From an uncultured Cycloclasticus sp. (GTDB lineage Bacteria > Pseudomonadota > Gammaproteobacteria > Methylococcales > Cycloclasticaceae), in assembly GCA_913060865.1 (NCBI GenBank), contig CAJXTU010000002.1, positions 124,001-188,000 on the forward strand: a stretch of DNA of 64,000 bases, written 5' to 3'. The number at the start of each line of letters is the position of its first letter. Within the stretch, counting starts at the first letter, position 1. The notes beneath the pieces are model-generated. The model did not search any database. It worked only from the letters and a program-made list of their open reading frames with translations, and had not been told where the DNA came from. The translations under genes and the position numbers were made by a program. Positions 49,018-58,155 of the stretch are shown in pieces.

Positions 49018-50570
49018 TGACCCTCTCCTGCATCGCTCATCAACCTTGCCTTCAACGCTTCTTGCACCTGTGTAACATCACTAAACGCTATTTTGTTGGC
49101 TTGTATTTGTTGATAATTTTCATGCCCCTTGCCAGCCACTAAAATAATGTCACTACGACCAGCCGTCTCTATGGTTTGTCGTATTGCTTGTTCACGATCA
49201 AGAATAACGCTGGATTCAGCACCGCTTCGCATGCCCTTCTTAATCTGCTCGGCAATATCGGCAGCTGATTCAAATCGTGGGTTATCACTCGTAATAACGA
49301 CACTATCGGCTAAATCTGCTGCAATAGCGCCCATAAGGGGTCTCTTAGCTTCATCTCGATTGCCGCCACAACCAAAAACAACCCGTAGCACACCATCGCA
49401 ATGTTCACGTAAACTCAACAAGGCCAGCTTTAAAGCCTCTGGCGTATGCGCATAATCAACAACAACCGTTGGTGAAAGCTGGTCCTTAGCCACTTGCTGC
49501 ATACGGCCAGATACGCCCTTAATTGAGGCGACCTTACCGACTGCGTCATCAAACGAGTCGCCCAGCGCAACCAATACCGCCAACGTTGCCACTAAATTAT
49601 CTATATTAAAAGCACCAAATAAGGCCGAATGAATACATGCCGTTTGGTTATTAAAAGACACCTCAAACATTAAGCCTGTTGATATAAGCTGCTCATTTGA
49701 AATAACCCAACAATTTTCAATTCCATCCTGCTTTGTTGAACGTGAAAACGAATAAACCGTCACCCCTTGAGGTAATGCCTGAGCAATACGCTCACTAAAT
49801 ACATCATCTCTATTTAGCACAACAAACTCTAATGAAGCACACTTGAATAACGCTAACTTTGCCTCACCATAAGCGTCTAACGTTTTATGGTAATCAAGAT
49901 GATCGTGGCTTAGGTTGGTAAATACCGCCCCTTTGAAGTCGATCGCATTAACCCGCCCTTGATCCAAGCCATGCGAAGAAACTTCCATTGCAACCGTTTC
50001 AACCCCTTCGGCCAATAAGCTTGAAAGCTGTCGTTGCACACTGATCGCATCAGGTGTGGTGTTAATCGTTTCATTTAAATGCCCAACCGCGCCCCAACCA
50101 AGCGTACCAATAACAGCACTAACTGGCAGACTTGTACTTTTTTTAGAGTCTAGCGCCTGCGCGATAAAGTGACTAACCGATGTTTTGCCATTGGTACCTG
50201 TAATGCCAATCACGGATAACTCACGTGACGGATAATTATATAAACGTGCAGCCATCGTACTAATGTGGGCAGTTAAGCTTGCCAGTTCAATTAAAACGAC
50301 ACCTTGATGTTTTTTAACTCTTTCTGCTAAAAAATCACCGCCTGATGCTGGGTCATAAATAATCGCTATCGCACCCGCTTGTATTGCTTGTTCAGCGTAC
50401 TTTAAGCCATGCACTTGTGAGCCTGCCACGGCTACAAATACATCGTTTTTTTGGATATCGCGAGCATCCACATGCAAGTCTGCAACATACAAGTCGGCAT
50501 TCATTTTTGCTAAACCTTTAAGCAAAAACTGTAGCGATATTAATGAAACGTTCTGTCTGGCAGGCATCAT
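49008..50570 (-). CDS. murE: UDP-MurNAc-L-Ala-D-Glu--meso-diaminopimelate ligase MurE
   Basis: 520 residues. The P-loop is IGITGTNGKTSVSHFIAQ. MEVSSHGLDQGRVNAI and VVVDYAHTPEALKLAL are typical. Substrate choice is shown by TSDNPRFESAADI: the DNPR motif marks meso-diaminopimelate as the amino acid added, as expected in Gram-negatives. Overlaps ftsI by ATGA. Confidence 0.96.
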   Translation of the reverse strand: MMPARQNVSLISLQFLLKGLAKMNADLYVADLHVDARDIQKNDVFVAVAGSQVHGLKYAEQAIQAGAIAIIYDPASGGDFLAERVKKHQGVVLIELASLTAHISTMAARLYNYPSRELSVIGITGTNGKTSVSHFIAQALDSKKSTSLPVSAVIGTLGWGAVGHLNETINTTPDAISVQRQLSSLLAEGVETVAMEVSSHGLDQGRVNAIDFKGAVFTNLSHDHLDYHKTLDAYGEAKLALFKCASLEFVVLNRDDVFSERIAQALPQGVTVYSFSRSTKQDGIENCWVISNEQLISTGLMFEVSFNNQTACIHSALFGAFNIDNLVATLAVLVALGDSFDDAVGKVASIKGVSGRMQQVAKDQLSPTVVVDYAHTPEALKLALLSLREHCDGVLRVVFGCGGNRDEAKRPLMGAIAADLADSVVITSDNPRFESAADIAEQIKKGMRSGAESSVILDREQAIRQTIETAGRSDIILVAGKGHENYQQIQANKIAFSDVTQVQEALKARLMSDAGEGQCK

Positions 50571-52306
50571 TGCTTACCTCTTTCAACTGAAGCCAACACC
50601 GTTGCCTTTTCTATATCATCTGGCGCAATATTCATTAATCGTAGCGCACCGGCCATTACTCTAGAAAATACAGGCGCGGCAACCAAACCGCCATAATAAT
50701 CGCCGGCTTTTGGCTCATCAATAACAACAACCATCACTAATTTTGGGTCATTCGCAGGTGCCATACCCGCAAAAACACCTAAGTATTTATCTTCTGAATA
50801 ACCACCCGCAATCGCTTTTTTTACCGTCCCTGTTTTACCAGCCACGGAATAACCATGAACTTTTGCCCTTGGTGCGGTCCCCGTCCTACTCACCACGCCT
50901 TTCAACATTTCACGCACACTTTTTGCTACCGATGAATTCATCACCCGCACGCTCTCAGATGTTTGCGTATCAAGCACCAAAGACACTGGCTCTAACAAGC
51001 CATCATTAGCTAGAGCTGCATACGCATGTGCCAGCTGTAATGCCGATGCTGATAAACCATATCCAAATGACAAGGTTGCTGTTTCAATCGGCCTCCATTG
51101 CTCGTACCCTACTAATTTTCCTCGCGCTTCCCCCGGAAAACCTAAGCCAGCAGTACGGCCAAAACCTAAGCCATTCAACATTCCCCAAAGACTCTCTGGC
51201 GGAATGCCCAACGCTATTTTTGCCGATGCCACATTACTCGATTTCAAGAGCAACGTCGCCAAATCAATTTCACCGTAATTACGGTGGTCTCGCACCTGAC
51301 TACGTCCCACTTTCATATACCCTGGGTTAGTATCGATAATCGTTGAGGTATTGAATACACCTGACTCCATTCCGGCTGCCACGGTAAACGGCTTCATTGT
51401 TGAACCCGGCTCAAACACATCTACAAAAGCCCGGTTACGCACATGACTCGCTTTAAATTTTGAGCGATCATTTGGGTTAAATGCTGGTTGATTAGCAACC
51501 GCCAGCACTTCACCCGTTTTAGGGTTTAATAGCACTAATGAACCCGACATTGCGTTTTGTTGCGCAACAGCCGCCTTCAGCTCTCGGTACGCGAGGTACT
51601 GTAAGCGCCTATCAATTGATAATTGGATGTCCTGACCAGGAATTGGTGCGCGAATATCGTCAACATGCTTAACCATTCTGCGCTTACCATCGCGAAGAAC
51701 ACGCTCAACACCCGCTGTTCCTTTTAGCCGTTCATTCAGCGCTAATTCAAGCCCCTCTTGCCCTTCGTCATCAATATTAGTAAAACCTACGAGGTGCGCA
51801 GCCACTTCTCCATCGGGGTAATAACGTCGATATTCTTTTTGCAAATACACGCCCGGTATTTGCAATTCGTCAATTTTCTCGGCTATTTGAGGATCCATAT
51901 GTCGACGCAAATAAACAAAGCGTCTTGACGCCACTTTCTTTAGCTTTTTATCTAACGCCTTAACATTGAAACCAAGTAACGCTGCTAATTCACTTTTTCT
52001 ATCTTCTAAACTTAGCTCCTGCGGATTTACCCAAACCGAACTAACTGGCGCACTAATGGCCAACGCATGTCCATCTGCATCTGTTATTTTTCCACGATAA
52101 GCGGGCAATTTGATATCACGCAAATGCACCGCTTCCCCACGCTTTTGCAGATAGCTATTATTCAAAACCTGCAAATCAATCGCCCGATAAATAAGCGCAC
52201 ACATCACCAACATGAAGCACGCCAAAATAAATCGACGACGCCCTGCTAGTTCAGGCACAACGATCTTTTGTGCTTTATCGTTAGATTGTTGATGTCCGTA
52301 GTTCAT
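50567..52306 (-). CDS. ftsI: Septal peptidoglycan transpeptidase FtsI (PBP3)
   Basis: 579 residues. An N-terminal membrane helix (about 25-45), the pedestal domain, and the class B transpeptidase domain are present. The active-site motifs are in order: STMK (S-x-x-K, about 305), SSN (about 360), and KTGT (about 495). It cross-links new septal wall together with FtsW. It overlaps the end of ftsL by 4 nt. Confidence 0.96.
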   Translation of the reverse strand: MNYGHQQSNDKAQKIVVPELAGRRRFILACFMLVMCALIYRAIDLQVLNNSYLQKRGEAVHLRDIKLPAYRGKITDADGHALAISAPVSSVWVNPQELSLEDRKSELAALLGFNVKALDKKLKKVASRRFVYLRRHMDPQIAEKIDELQIPGVYLQKEYRRYYPDGEVAAHLVGFTNIDDEGQEGLELALNERLKGTAGVERVLRDGKRRMVKHVDDIRAPIPGQDIQLSIDRRLQYLAYRELKAAVAQQNAMSGSLVLLNPKTGEVLAVANQPAFNPNDRSKFKASHVRNRAFVDVFEPGSTMKPFTVAAGMESGVFNTSTIIDTNPGYMKVGRSQVRDHRNYGEIDLATLLLKSSNVASAKIALGIPPESLWGMLNGLGFGRTAGLGFPGEARGKLVGYEQWRPIETATLSFGYGLSASALQLAHAYAALANDGLLEPVSLVLDTQTSESVRVMNSSVAKSVREMLKGVVSRTGTAPRAKVHGYSVAGKTGTVKKAIAGGYSEDKYLGVFAGMAPANDPKLVMVVVIDEPKAGDYYGGLVAAPVFSRVMAGALRLMNIAPDDIEKATVLASVERGKQ

Positions 52307-52581
52307 TTAACCTTTATGTAAACTATTTGTTCCGGCTTTGGTGTTTGTAAATTTAATTTTGTACGAGCGAGTTTTTCTATCCGACTATTTGAGGACCAGG
52401 TGTTTTTTTCTAGCTGCAAGCGACTCCATTCGACGCCCAGCCTGTCTTGTTCACGCAACTCTTTTTGCAGCTGGTTAAACTTTAAACGGGCGTCATATTT
52501 CACATACACAACAGCCATTGCAGACAACATCACTAACAGCAAAAAAAATAGCGACATACCTGCTAACCCTTGATCGGTCAT
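52303..52581 (-). CDS. ftsL: Cell division protein FtsL
   Basis: 92 residues. One membrane helix (about 8-27) is followed by a leucine-zipper-like coiled coil (KFNQLQKELREQDRLGVEWS) and the tail KLNLQTPKPEQIVYIKV. It forms FtsQLB with FtsQ and FtsB and helps activate FtsWI. It starts in the stop codon of rsmH (TAATG). Confidence 0.92.
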   Translation of the reverse strand: MTDQGLAGMSLFFLLLVMLSAMAVVYVKYDARLKFNQLQKELREQDRLGVEWSRLQLEKNTWSSNSRIEKLARTKLNLQTPKPEQIVYIKVK

Positions 52582-53516
52582 TACAATTTCTCCGCGATGC
52601 GTAACACAGCACTACGGCTCCTAACATTACTCGCCACTTCATCCACAGATGCTTTAATTGCCTTGCCAATCGTTTTTAGTAAAGGTTTCTTAGCATCCAA
52701 CGGCATCGGTAAGTTGCGCGGCACCACCTCGCCACGGGACTGCTCACGCATAAATCGCTTTACGATACGATCTTCCAGCGAGTGAAAACTAATCACAGCC
52801 AAGCGCCCTCCCGGTTTAAGGGTTCCTACTGAATTTGCCAATGCTTCTTCGAGATCATCTAGCTCTTTATTCACCTTAATTCGAATCGCTTGAAAACTTC
52901 GAGTGGCTGGGTGCTTGCCCGGTTCCCGTCTGGTCACTATGTTTTCAATTAATTTTGCTAACTGAGCCGTTGTTTCAATCGCTTTTTCTTGTCGCTGAAT
53001 AACAATCTCCGCCGCAATTCTTCGGGCAAATTTCTCTTCGCCGTAAACACGCAACACCTTCAACAACTCACCCTCTTCAACTCTCGATAACCACTGCGCA
53101 GCCGATTCACCTTGAGTGACGTCCATTCTCATATCCAAGGGTCCATCATTCATAAAACTGAAACCACGCTCCGCCACATCTAACTGAGGCGATGACACCC
53201 CAAGGTCGAGCAAAATCCCATCTACCTTTCCATACCACTGTCGATCAGCAGCTAACTCATTCATACACGCAAAACTACTATGCGCTAACTCGAATCGCTC
53301 ATCTGTTAACAATTGTTGTGCCTGAGAAGAATTCAAAGCATCCATATCCTTATCGATAGCAAGCAACTTCCCTTGAGGTGACAAAACCTGCAAGATTGAC
53401 CCGCTATGTCCACCACGACCAAAGGTTCCATCGATATAAACCCCATCAGTTTGTCGTATCAGCCCATCTATCGCTTCATTTAATAAAACTGGCTTATGTA
53501 ATGCTTTACCAGACAT
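52581..53516 (-). CDS. rsmH: 16S rRNA m4C1402 methyltransferase RsmH (MraW)
   Basis: 311 residues. HKPVLLNEAIDGL and YIDGTFGRGGHSGSIL form the SAM-binding entry. GILLDLGVSSPQLDVAERGFSF and FHSLEDRIVKRFM are family signatures. It methylates C1402 of 16S rRNA. It shares one base with both mraZ and ftsL (TAATG at each junction). Confidence 0.97.
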   Translation of the reverse strand: MSGKALHKPVLLNEAIDGLIRQTDGVYIDGTFGRGGHSGSILQVLSPQGKLLAIDKDMDALNSSQAQQLLTDERFELAHSSFACMNELAADRQWYGKVDGILLDLGVSSPQLDVAERGFSFMNDGPLDMRMDVTQGESAAQWLSRVEEGELLKVLRVYGEEKFARRIAAEIVIQRQEKAIETTAQLAKLIENIVTRREPGKHPATRSFQAIRIKVNKELDDLEEALANSVGTLKPGGRLAVISFHSLEDRIVKRFMREQSRGEVVPRNLPMPLDAKKPLLKTIGKAIKASVDEVASNVRSRSAVLRIAEKL

Positions 53517-53971
53517 TAAAGCGACAACGTTCCCAGTTCAGGTGAAAGATCACCCTCTTCTGCAATCTCCTCTTCAAACCATACGTCACGTTTAGTGACC
53601 CACGCTTGCTCATTCCAAATTTCGAACTTATTTCCTTGTCCAATCATGACTGTCTTTTTGTCCAATTCAGCAAACTCGCGAAGTGGCGGCGAAACAAGCA
53701 CTCGACCCTGCCCATCCAGCTCACATTCTGTGGCATGACCAATCAACAAACGTTGTAAACGCCTAGCCTGCTTATTAAGTGTTGGTAATTTTATTAGTTT
53801 GCGCTCTATATCTTCCCAAACCGGTAGTGGATACAATAAAAGACTATGTTCACGATCAACCGTCATCACCATTTGCCCATCACAAGAGGCTTTCAATTGC
53901 GCACGATAACGCGTAGGGATAGACAATCGCCCCTTTGCATCCAACGTAACGTTATTGACTCCTCTAAACAA
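53516..53971 (-). CDS. mraZ: Transcriptional regulator MraZ
   Basis: 151 residues from a TTG at 53971, giving MFRGVNNVTLDAKGRLSIP, which fits the family's length (152 in E. coli) and first residues. AAGGGG is 6 nt before the TTG. An ATG at 53977 would have no spacing from that site, and a GTG at 54019 would add 16 residues foreign to the family. Two SpoVT/AbrB-like swapped-hairpin domains, each with D-x-(K/Q)-G-R, are seen: LDAKGRLSIPTRYR and LDGQGRVLVSPPLR. MraZ represses the mra promoter by binding TGGG-type repeats; such repeats lie just upstream. Confidence 0.92.
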   Translation of the reverse strand: MFRGVNNVTLDAKGRLSIPTRYRAQLKASCDGQMVMTVDREHSLLLYPLPVWEDIERKLIKLPTLNKQARRLQRLLIGHATECELDGQGRVLVSPPLREFAELDKKTVMIGQGNKFEIWNEQAWVTKRDVWFEEEIAEEGDLSPELGTLSL

Positions 53972-53994
53972 ACCCATCCCCTTATCGTCTATTT

Positions 53995-54018
53995 TCCCTT
54001 TTCTACCACTTTGCCCCA
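53995..54018 (-). promoter_or_regulatory. Putative MraZ operator repeats
   Basis: On the minus strand, TGGGG (54014-54018), TGGTA (54004-54008) and AGGGA (53995-53999) follow one another at 10 and 9 bp. The known MraZ site is TGGGN repeated every 10 bp between the promoter and mraZ. One repeat is perfect in the TGGG core and the others are partial. The position between the -10 box and the mraZ start supports autoregulation. Confidence 0.5.
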
Positions 54019-54027
54019 CTTTTTTGC

Positions 54028-54057
54028 ACTATAAGGATGAAAATACCACTCTGTCAA
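54028..54057 (-). promoter_or_regulatory. Promoter of the mraZ-dcw operon
   Basis: TTGACA (54052-54057) and TATAGT (54028-54033), reading on the minus strand, are separated by 18 bp. This is a near-consensus sigma-70 promoter (6/6 and 5/6). Transcription would begin about 50 bp ahead of mraZ and run into the MraZ repeats. With most downstream genes overlapping, it probably drives much of the cluster. Confidence 0.75.
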
Positions 54058-54465
54058 GCTTCCTTTTCCATAAATACTTTCTTTACGAACAAACACTTAG
54101 CTACATTTTTTACAAGATTTTAGAGAGCACGTTAAATTACACAATAAAGGCAATAAAAATCATGGGGTTGAGGCGCTTTATTAAAGAAAATACTAGAAAT
54201 AGAATTATTATGGCGGCTTGACAAAGAAACGCGGCTGATCAAGCACTATAACGGCAAGCACTGCCAAATAAATAACAACTCAATGATTAATAAGAAGTTT
54301 TTTAACTTATCTTAATCAATCACATTCAAAAAATACCCGCAGAGCTTTTAGCCACATAAGAATTACAATAAACGACACCGTGTCACTTGCTTGTCACACA
54401 CAAACATTACGATTTAATGCACTTATTAAGTTAATGAAACTAGCAATCAAGGAGATAGGGCCAAC
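54058..54465. other. Spacer between the mra promoter and fabI
   Basis: About 400 bp of AT-rich sequence between the divergent mra promoter and the fabI-like gene. AAGGAG at 54450-54455 is the fabI ribosome binding site, 10 bp before the ATG. A TTGACA at 54217-54222 on the plus strand has no partner at 16-18 bp. I see no gene, repeat or terminator in it. Confidence 0.4.
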
Positions 54466-55251
54466 ATGGATATGTATTCAGTAGAAAACTTTAATTTAAA
54501 GGGCAAAAAAGGCTTAATTATTGGTATTGCAAACACCGAATCCATTGCATACGGCTGTGCCAAGGCGTTTAAAGCATTAGGTGCTGATTTGGCAATAACG
54601 CATTTAAATAAAAAGTCTATATCATACGTTGCGCCCATTGCCGAAGAGTTAGGCGCTGATATTCTTATGCCCTGTAATGTTCAAAACTCGGGGGAACTTG
54701 AGGCTGTTTTTGACACCATTAAGCAGCAGTGGGGACAATTAGATTTTGTCCTTCACTCAATTGCCTTCGCCCCCAATATTGATTTACATGGACAACTAAT
54801 TGACTCCTCATCTGATGGCTTTTTAATGGCGATGGATGTTTCCTGCCATTCTTTTATCAGAATGAGTCGTTTAGCAGCCCCTTTAATGACAGAAGGCGGC
54901 TCGCTGTTTGCCATGAGTTTTTACGGTGCCGAAAAAGTTGTTGAAAATTATGATTTAATGGGCCCTGTGAAGTCGGCCCTAGAAAGCTCCGTTCGTTATT
55001 TAGCCAGCGAGCTCGGTCATAAAGGTATTCGTGTCTATTGTATATCGCCCGGGCCCGTCAAAACGCGTGCTTCATCGGGCTTAAAATCCTTTGACAAGTT
55101 AATCAGTGATACGATAATTCGAACACCGACTCAACACTTAGCAACCATTGCTGATATAGGCAAAGCGACAGCTTTGATGGCAACCCCAGCAGCAACTATG
55201 ATCACAGGGGAAACCATTTTCATTGATGGCGGGCACCATATTATGGGGTAA
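54466..55251 (+). CDS. fabI: Enoyl-[acyl-carrier-protein] reductase, FabI-like
   Basis: 261 residues, a divergent short-chain dehydrogenase. The cofactor loop GLIIGIANTESIAYGCAKAF matches FabI's I-A-N-x-x-S-I-A-x-G. LDFVLHSIAFAP is the second FabI motif. The catalytic Tyr and Lys are in ENYDLMGPVKSALESS (Tyr-x6-Lys, as in FabI rather than the Tyr-x3-Lys of other SDRs), with an earlier Tyr ten residues before. GPVKTRASSGLKSFDKLI follows. It would reduce enoyl-ACP in fatty-acid synthesis. AAGGAG precedes the ATG. It is followed 56 bp later by the PatZ-like gene. Confidence 0.88.
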   Translation: MDMYSVENFNLKGKKGLIIGIANTESIAYGCAKAFKALGADLAITHLNKKSISYVAPIAEELGADILMPCNVQNSGELEAVFDTIKQQWGQLDFVLHSIAFAPNIDLHGQLIDSSSDGFLMAMDVSCHSFIRMSRLAAPLMTEGGSLFAMSFYGAEKVVENYDLMGPVKSALESSVRYLASELGHKGIRVYCISPGPVKTRASSGLKSFDKLISDTIIRTPTQHLATIADIGKATALMATPAATMITGETIFIDGGHHIMG

Positions 55252-55307
55252 CTCTAGTATCAAACTCACTCATTTTCACATTCAAACGTTAGCAAAAGGG
55301 TTTATTA

Positions 55308-57992
55308 ATGAGCAACAATACCATCTCAAATTTTTTCTCACCTCAAACCGTTACCGTTATTGGCGCTAGCCCCAGAGAAGGCTCACTCGGTCTAATTATC
55401 CTCAAAAATCTATTGGAAGGCGGCTTAGTCACCGACAAGCTGACAGCCGTTAACCCTAAATATAAAACGATTCTAAGCACCCCATGCTATAAAAGTATTA
55501 CCGACTTACCTGATGTGCCAGATTTAGCCGTTATCGTTTCACCTGCCAAAACTGTACCCGCGTTAATACACCAGCTGGGGCAAAAAGGAACCCAATGCGT
55601 GGTCGTGATCAGCGCTGGCTTTTCTGAAGGTGAGAGTGCTCACGGTAAGAAACTAGAAGAAGAAATGCAAACCGCTGCCCGTGATTATGGCTTACGCATT
55701 ATAGGGCCCAATTGCCTAGGCATTTTGTCACCCATTAATGGTCTTAATGCGAGCTTTAGCCACCTTATGCCTAAAAAAGGAAAAATTGGTGTCATCTCAC
55801 AATCTGGCGCCATGTTAACGTCAATTATTGACTGGGCTTGTGGGCGCGGGATTGGTTTTTCTCATTTGATTTCGTTGGGCGACATGAATGATATTGGGTT
55901 TGCTGAGATGCTAGATTTTATGTCAGCAGATCCAGACACAAATGCCATTTTGATTTATATGGAATCGGTTCATCAAGCTCGTCGCTTTATTTCTGCGGCA
56001 AGGGGTGCAGCGCGTACTAAACCCATTATTGTTTTAAAGGTTGGGCGTTCAGACGAAGGCCGGCAAGCTGCCGCTTCACACACAGGGGCTTTAGCAGGTT
56101 CCGATGAGGTGTATGACGCAGCCTTTAATCGCAGCGGTTTACTCCGTGTAGATGTCATGAGTGAACTATTTTATGCGGCAGCCTCCTTAACCGCGATCAA
56201 ACCCGTCAGGGGGGAACGTTTGGCAATCGTCACTAACGGCGGCGGAATGGGCGTTTTAGCAACCGATTCATTGATTCATAATGGGGGGAAACTGGCAAAA
56301 CTATCCCCTGACACACTAGCTATTTTAAACACTAAACTACCCCCAACGTGGTCACATGGTAACCCCATTGATATTATTGGTGATGCTGGGCCAGAGCGCT
56401 ATACCGATGCCATCAAAGCGCTTGAGAACGATAAAGGTATTGATGCTGTATTAGTTTTAAATTGCCCGACGGCCGTCGCATCAAGCCTAGACGCTGCCCA
56501 AGTTGTGGCTGACATTGCACAAAATAGCAACAAATGCTTACTCACTAGTTGGGCAGGATGTGCCACGGCTGAAAAAAGCCGAGCACTATTTGCTAAGCAA
56601 CATATTCCAACCTATGCAACACCAGAAGCTGCTGTTAACTCCTTTATGCATTTGGTCCGTTACAAACGCAATCAAGATAACTTAATGGAAACACCCCCCG
56701 CTCTTGCGGCGGATTTAACGTTTGATTCTGACAAAGCCTGGGGGGTTGTCGCGAAGGTTCTCTCTGAAGGGCGAGAGTGGCTCAATGAACTGGAGGCAAA
56801 GGCTGTTTTACAAGCATACGGCATTCCAACGGTCGAGAGTCAACTAGCAAAATCTCCTGAAGAAGCCGCTGCTATTGCGGAAAAAATGGGCTTCCCTATT
56901 GTTATTAAACTATTTTCCTCCGACATTTTGCATAAATCAGATGTTCATGGGGTTGCTCTAGATTTGCAAAGCTCCGAAGCCGTTCAGCAGGCCGCTGTCG
57001 ATATTGAAAAAACCACTAGAAACATACGCCCCGATGCAAAAATTGAAGGCTTTACGGTTCAACGCATGGTTAATGCCAAAGGTGCTCATGAGTTAATTTT
57101 AGGTGTTTTAAATGACGATACATTTGGCCCCGTTTTACTGTTTGGTCAAGGCGGAACCGCTGTTGAAATACTTAACGATAAGGCACTTGCTCTACCCCCA
57201 CTAAACCTAAAGCTAGCGAAGGATATGATTGCTAGAACAAAGGTTTATCAGCTATTAAAAGGCTATCGAGACCAAGACCCCATCAACATGGATGCTTTAC
57301 AACTAACGTTAATCAAACTCTCTCAGATGGTGATTGACCTTGACCATTTAGCAGAGTTAGACATTAACCCTTTATTGGCCGATAAGAACGGTGTTATTGC
57401 GCTTGATGCAAGAATCAAAGTCTCTCTCAGTAAAGTATCAGGGGCAAAGTTACTAGCGATTCCACCTTACCCACAAAAATATGAAGAACTGGTTCGGCTT
57501 AGTTCAGGTAAAACATTCCAAATAAGACCGATTAAACCGGAAGATGAGCCCGCACTGATAAAGAACTTTGAACTGTTAACAAAAGAAGAGATTCGCTTTA
57601 GATTTTTTCATGCCATTAAAGAAATGAACCATTCAATGGCTGCCCGTTTCACACAAATTGATTATGACCGCGAAATGGCATTCGTTGCAACAGACCCCAA
57701 TGGAACACCCGATTGGAAACTACATGCAGTTGCCCGTTTAATAATAGACTCATCGGGTGATTATGCTGAATTTGCATTGGTTGTAAACCACTTGGTCAGC
57801 GGCCAAGGCCTTGGAACTTTATTAATGTATCGACTTATTTCTTACGCTAAAAAGCAAGGTCTAAAAGGCCTTTATGGGGATGTTCTAAAAGAGAACGAGG
57901 TGATGATTTCTATCTGCAAGAAAGTTGGGTTTACAGTTCAAACGAAAACTGAGGATCCTAATATCATAACGTGCGAACTACGCTTAACTTAG
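55308..57992 (+). CDS. Acyl-CoA ligase (ADP-forming)-like protein with C-terminal GNAT domain, Pat/PatZ-like
   Basis: 894 residues. In order: CoA-binding domain (about 8-140, VIGASPREGSLGLIILKNL), ligase-CoA domains (about 150-460), ATP-grasp domain (about 480-700, FPIVIKLFSSDILHKSDVHG), and GNAT acetyltransferase (about 740-890, with the acetyl-CoA loop HLVSGQGLGTLLMYRLI). This is the layout of lysine acetyltransferase PatZ/YfiQ, which controls acetyl-CoA synthetase. The segment AASHTGALAGSDEVYDAAF retains the His that is phosphorylated in true ADP-forming acyl-CoA ligases, so ligase activity is not excluded. It follows fabI and may be cotranscribed. Confidence 0.88.
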   Translation: MSNNTISNFFSPQTVTVIGASPREGSLGLIILKNLLEGGLVTDKLTAVNPKYKTILSTPCYKSITDLPDVPDLAVIVSPAKTVPALIHQLGQKGTQCVVVISAGFSEGESAHGKKLEEEMQTAARDYGLRIIGPNCLGILSPINGLNASFSHLMPKKGKIGVISQSGAMLTSIIDWACGRGIGFSHLISLGDMNDIGFAEMLDFMSADPDTNAILIYMESVHQARRFISAARGAARTKPIIVLKVGRSDEGRQAAASHTGALAGSDEVYDAAFNRSGLLRVDVMSELFYAAASLTAIKPVRGERLAIVTNGGGMGVLATDSLIHNGGKLAKLSPDTLAILNTKLPPTWSHGNPIDIIGDAGPERYTDAIKALENDKGIDAVLVLNCPTAVASSLDAAQVVADIAQNSNKCLLTSWAGCATAEKSRALFAKQHIPTYATPEAAVNSFMHLVRYKRNQDNLMETPPALAADLTFDSDKAWGVVAKVLSEGREWLNELEAKAVLQAYGIPTVESQLAKSPEEAAAIAEKMGFPIVIKLFSSDILHKSDVHGVALDLQSSEAVQQAAVDIEKTTRNIRPDAKIEGFTVQRMVNAKGAHELILGVLNDDTFGPVLLFGQGGTAVEILNDKALALPPLNLKLAKDMIARTKVYQLLKGYRDQDPINMDALQLTLIKLSQMVIDLDHLAELDINPLLADKNGVIALDARIKVSLSKVSGAKLLAIPPYPQKYEELVRLSSGKTFQIRPIKPEDEPALIKNFELLTKEEIRFRFFHAIKEMNHSMAARFTQIDYDREMAFVATDPNGTPDWKLHAVARLIIDSSGDYAEFALVVNHLVSGQGLGTLLMYRLISYAKKQGLKGLYGDVLKENEVMISICKKVGFTVQTKTEDPNIITCELRLT

Positions 57993-58155
57993 GCTATAAC
58001 GATTTAATAACATTAGAAATATGTATAGCCTATAGTCAATTACTGAAAAACTCTTCTGCTCATTGATTCTGAAGATTAAAACAATAAAGGCAATACGGAC
58101 GAATATTACCTCAAGCCGTATACTTTAGCTTAACGTCTAATACTTAGGAGTACCG

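Noticed and set aside
54141-54155. ACAATAAAGGCAATA occurs here and again at 58081-58095
   Set aside because: A 15-bp repeat in 64 kb of AT-rich DNA is expected by chance a few times; no dyad or longer similarity around either copy.
54217-54222. TTGACA as -35 box of fabI
   Set aside because: No -10-like hexamer at 16-18 bp; the nearest TATAAC is 23 bp away.
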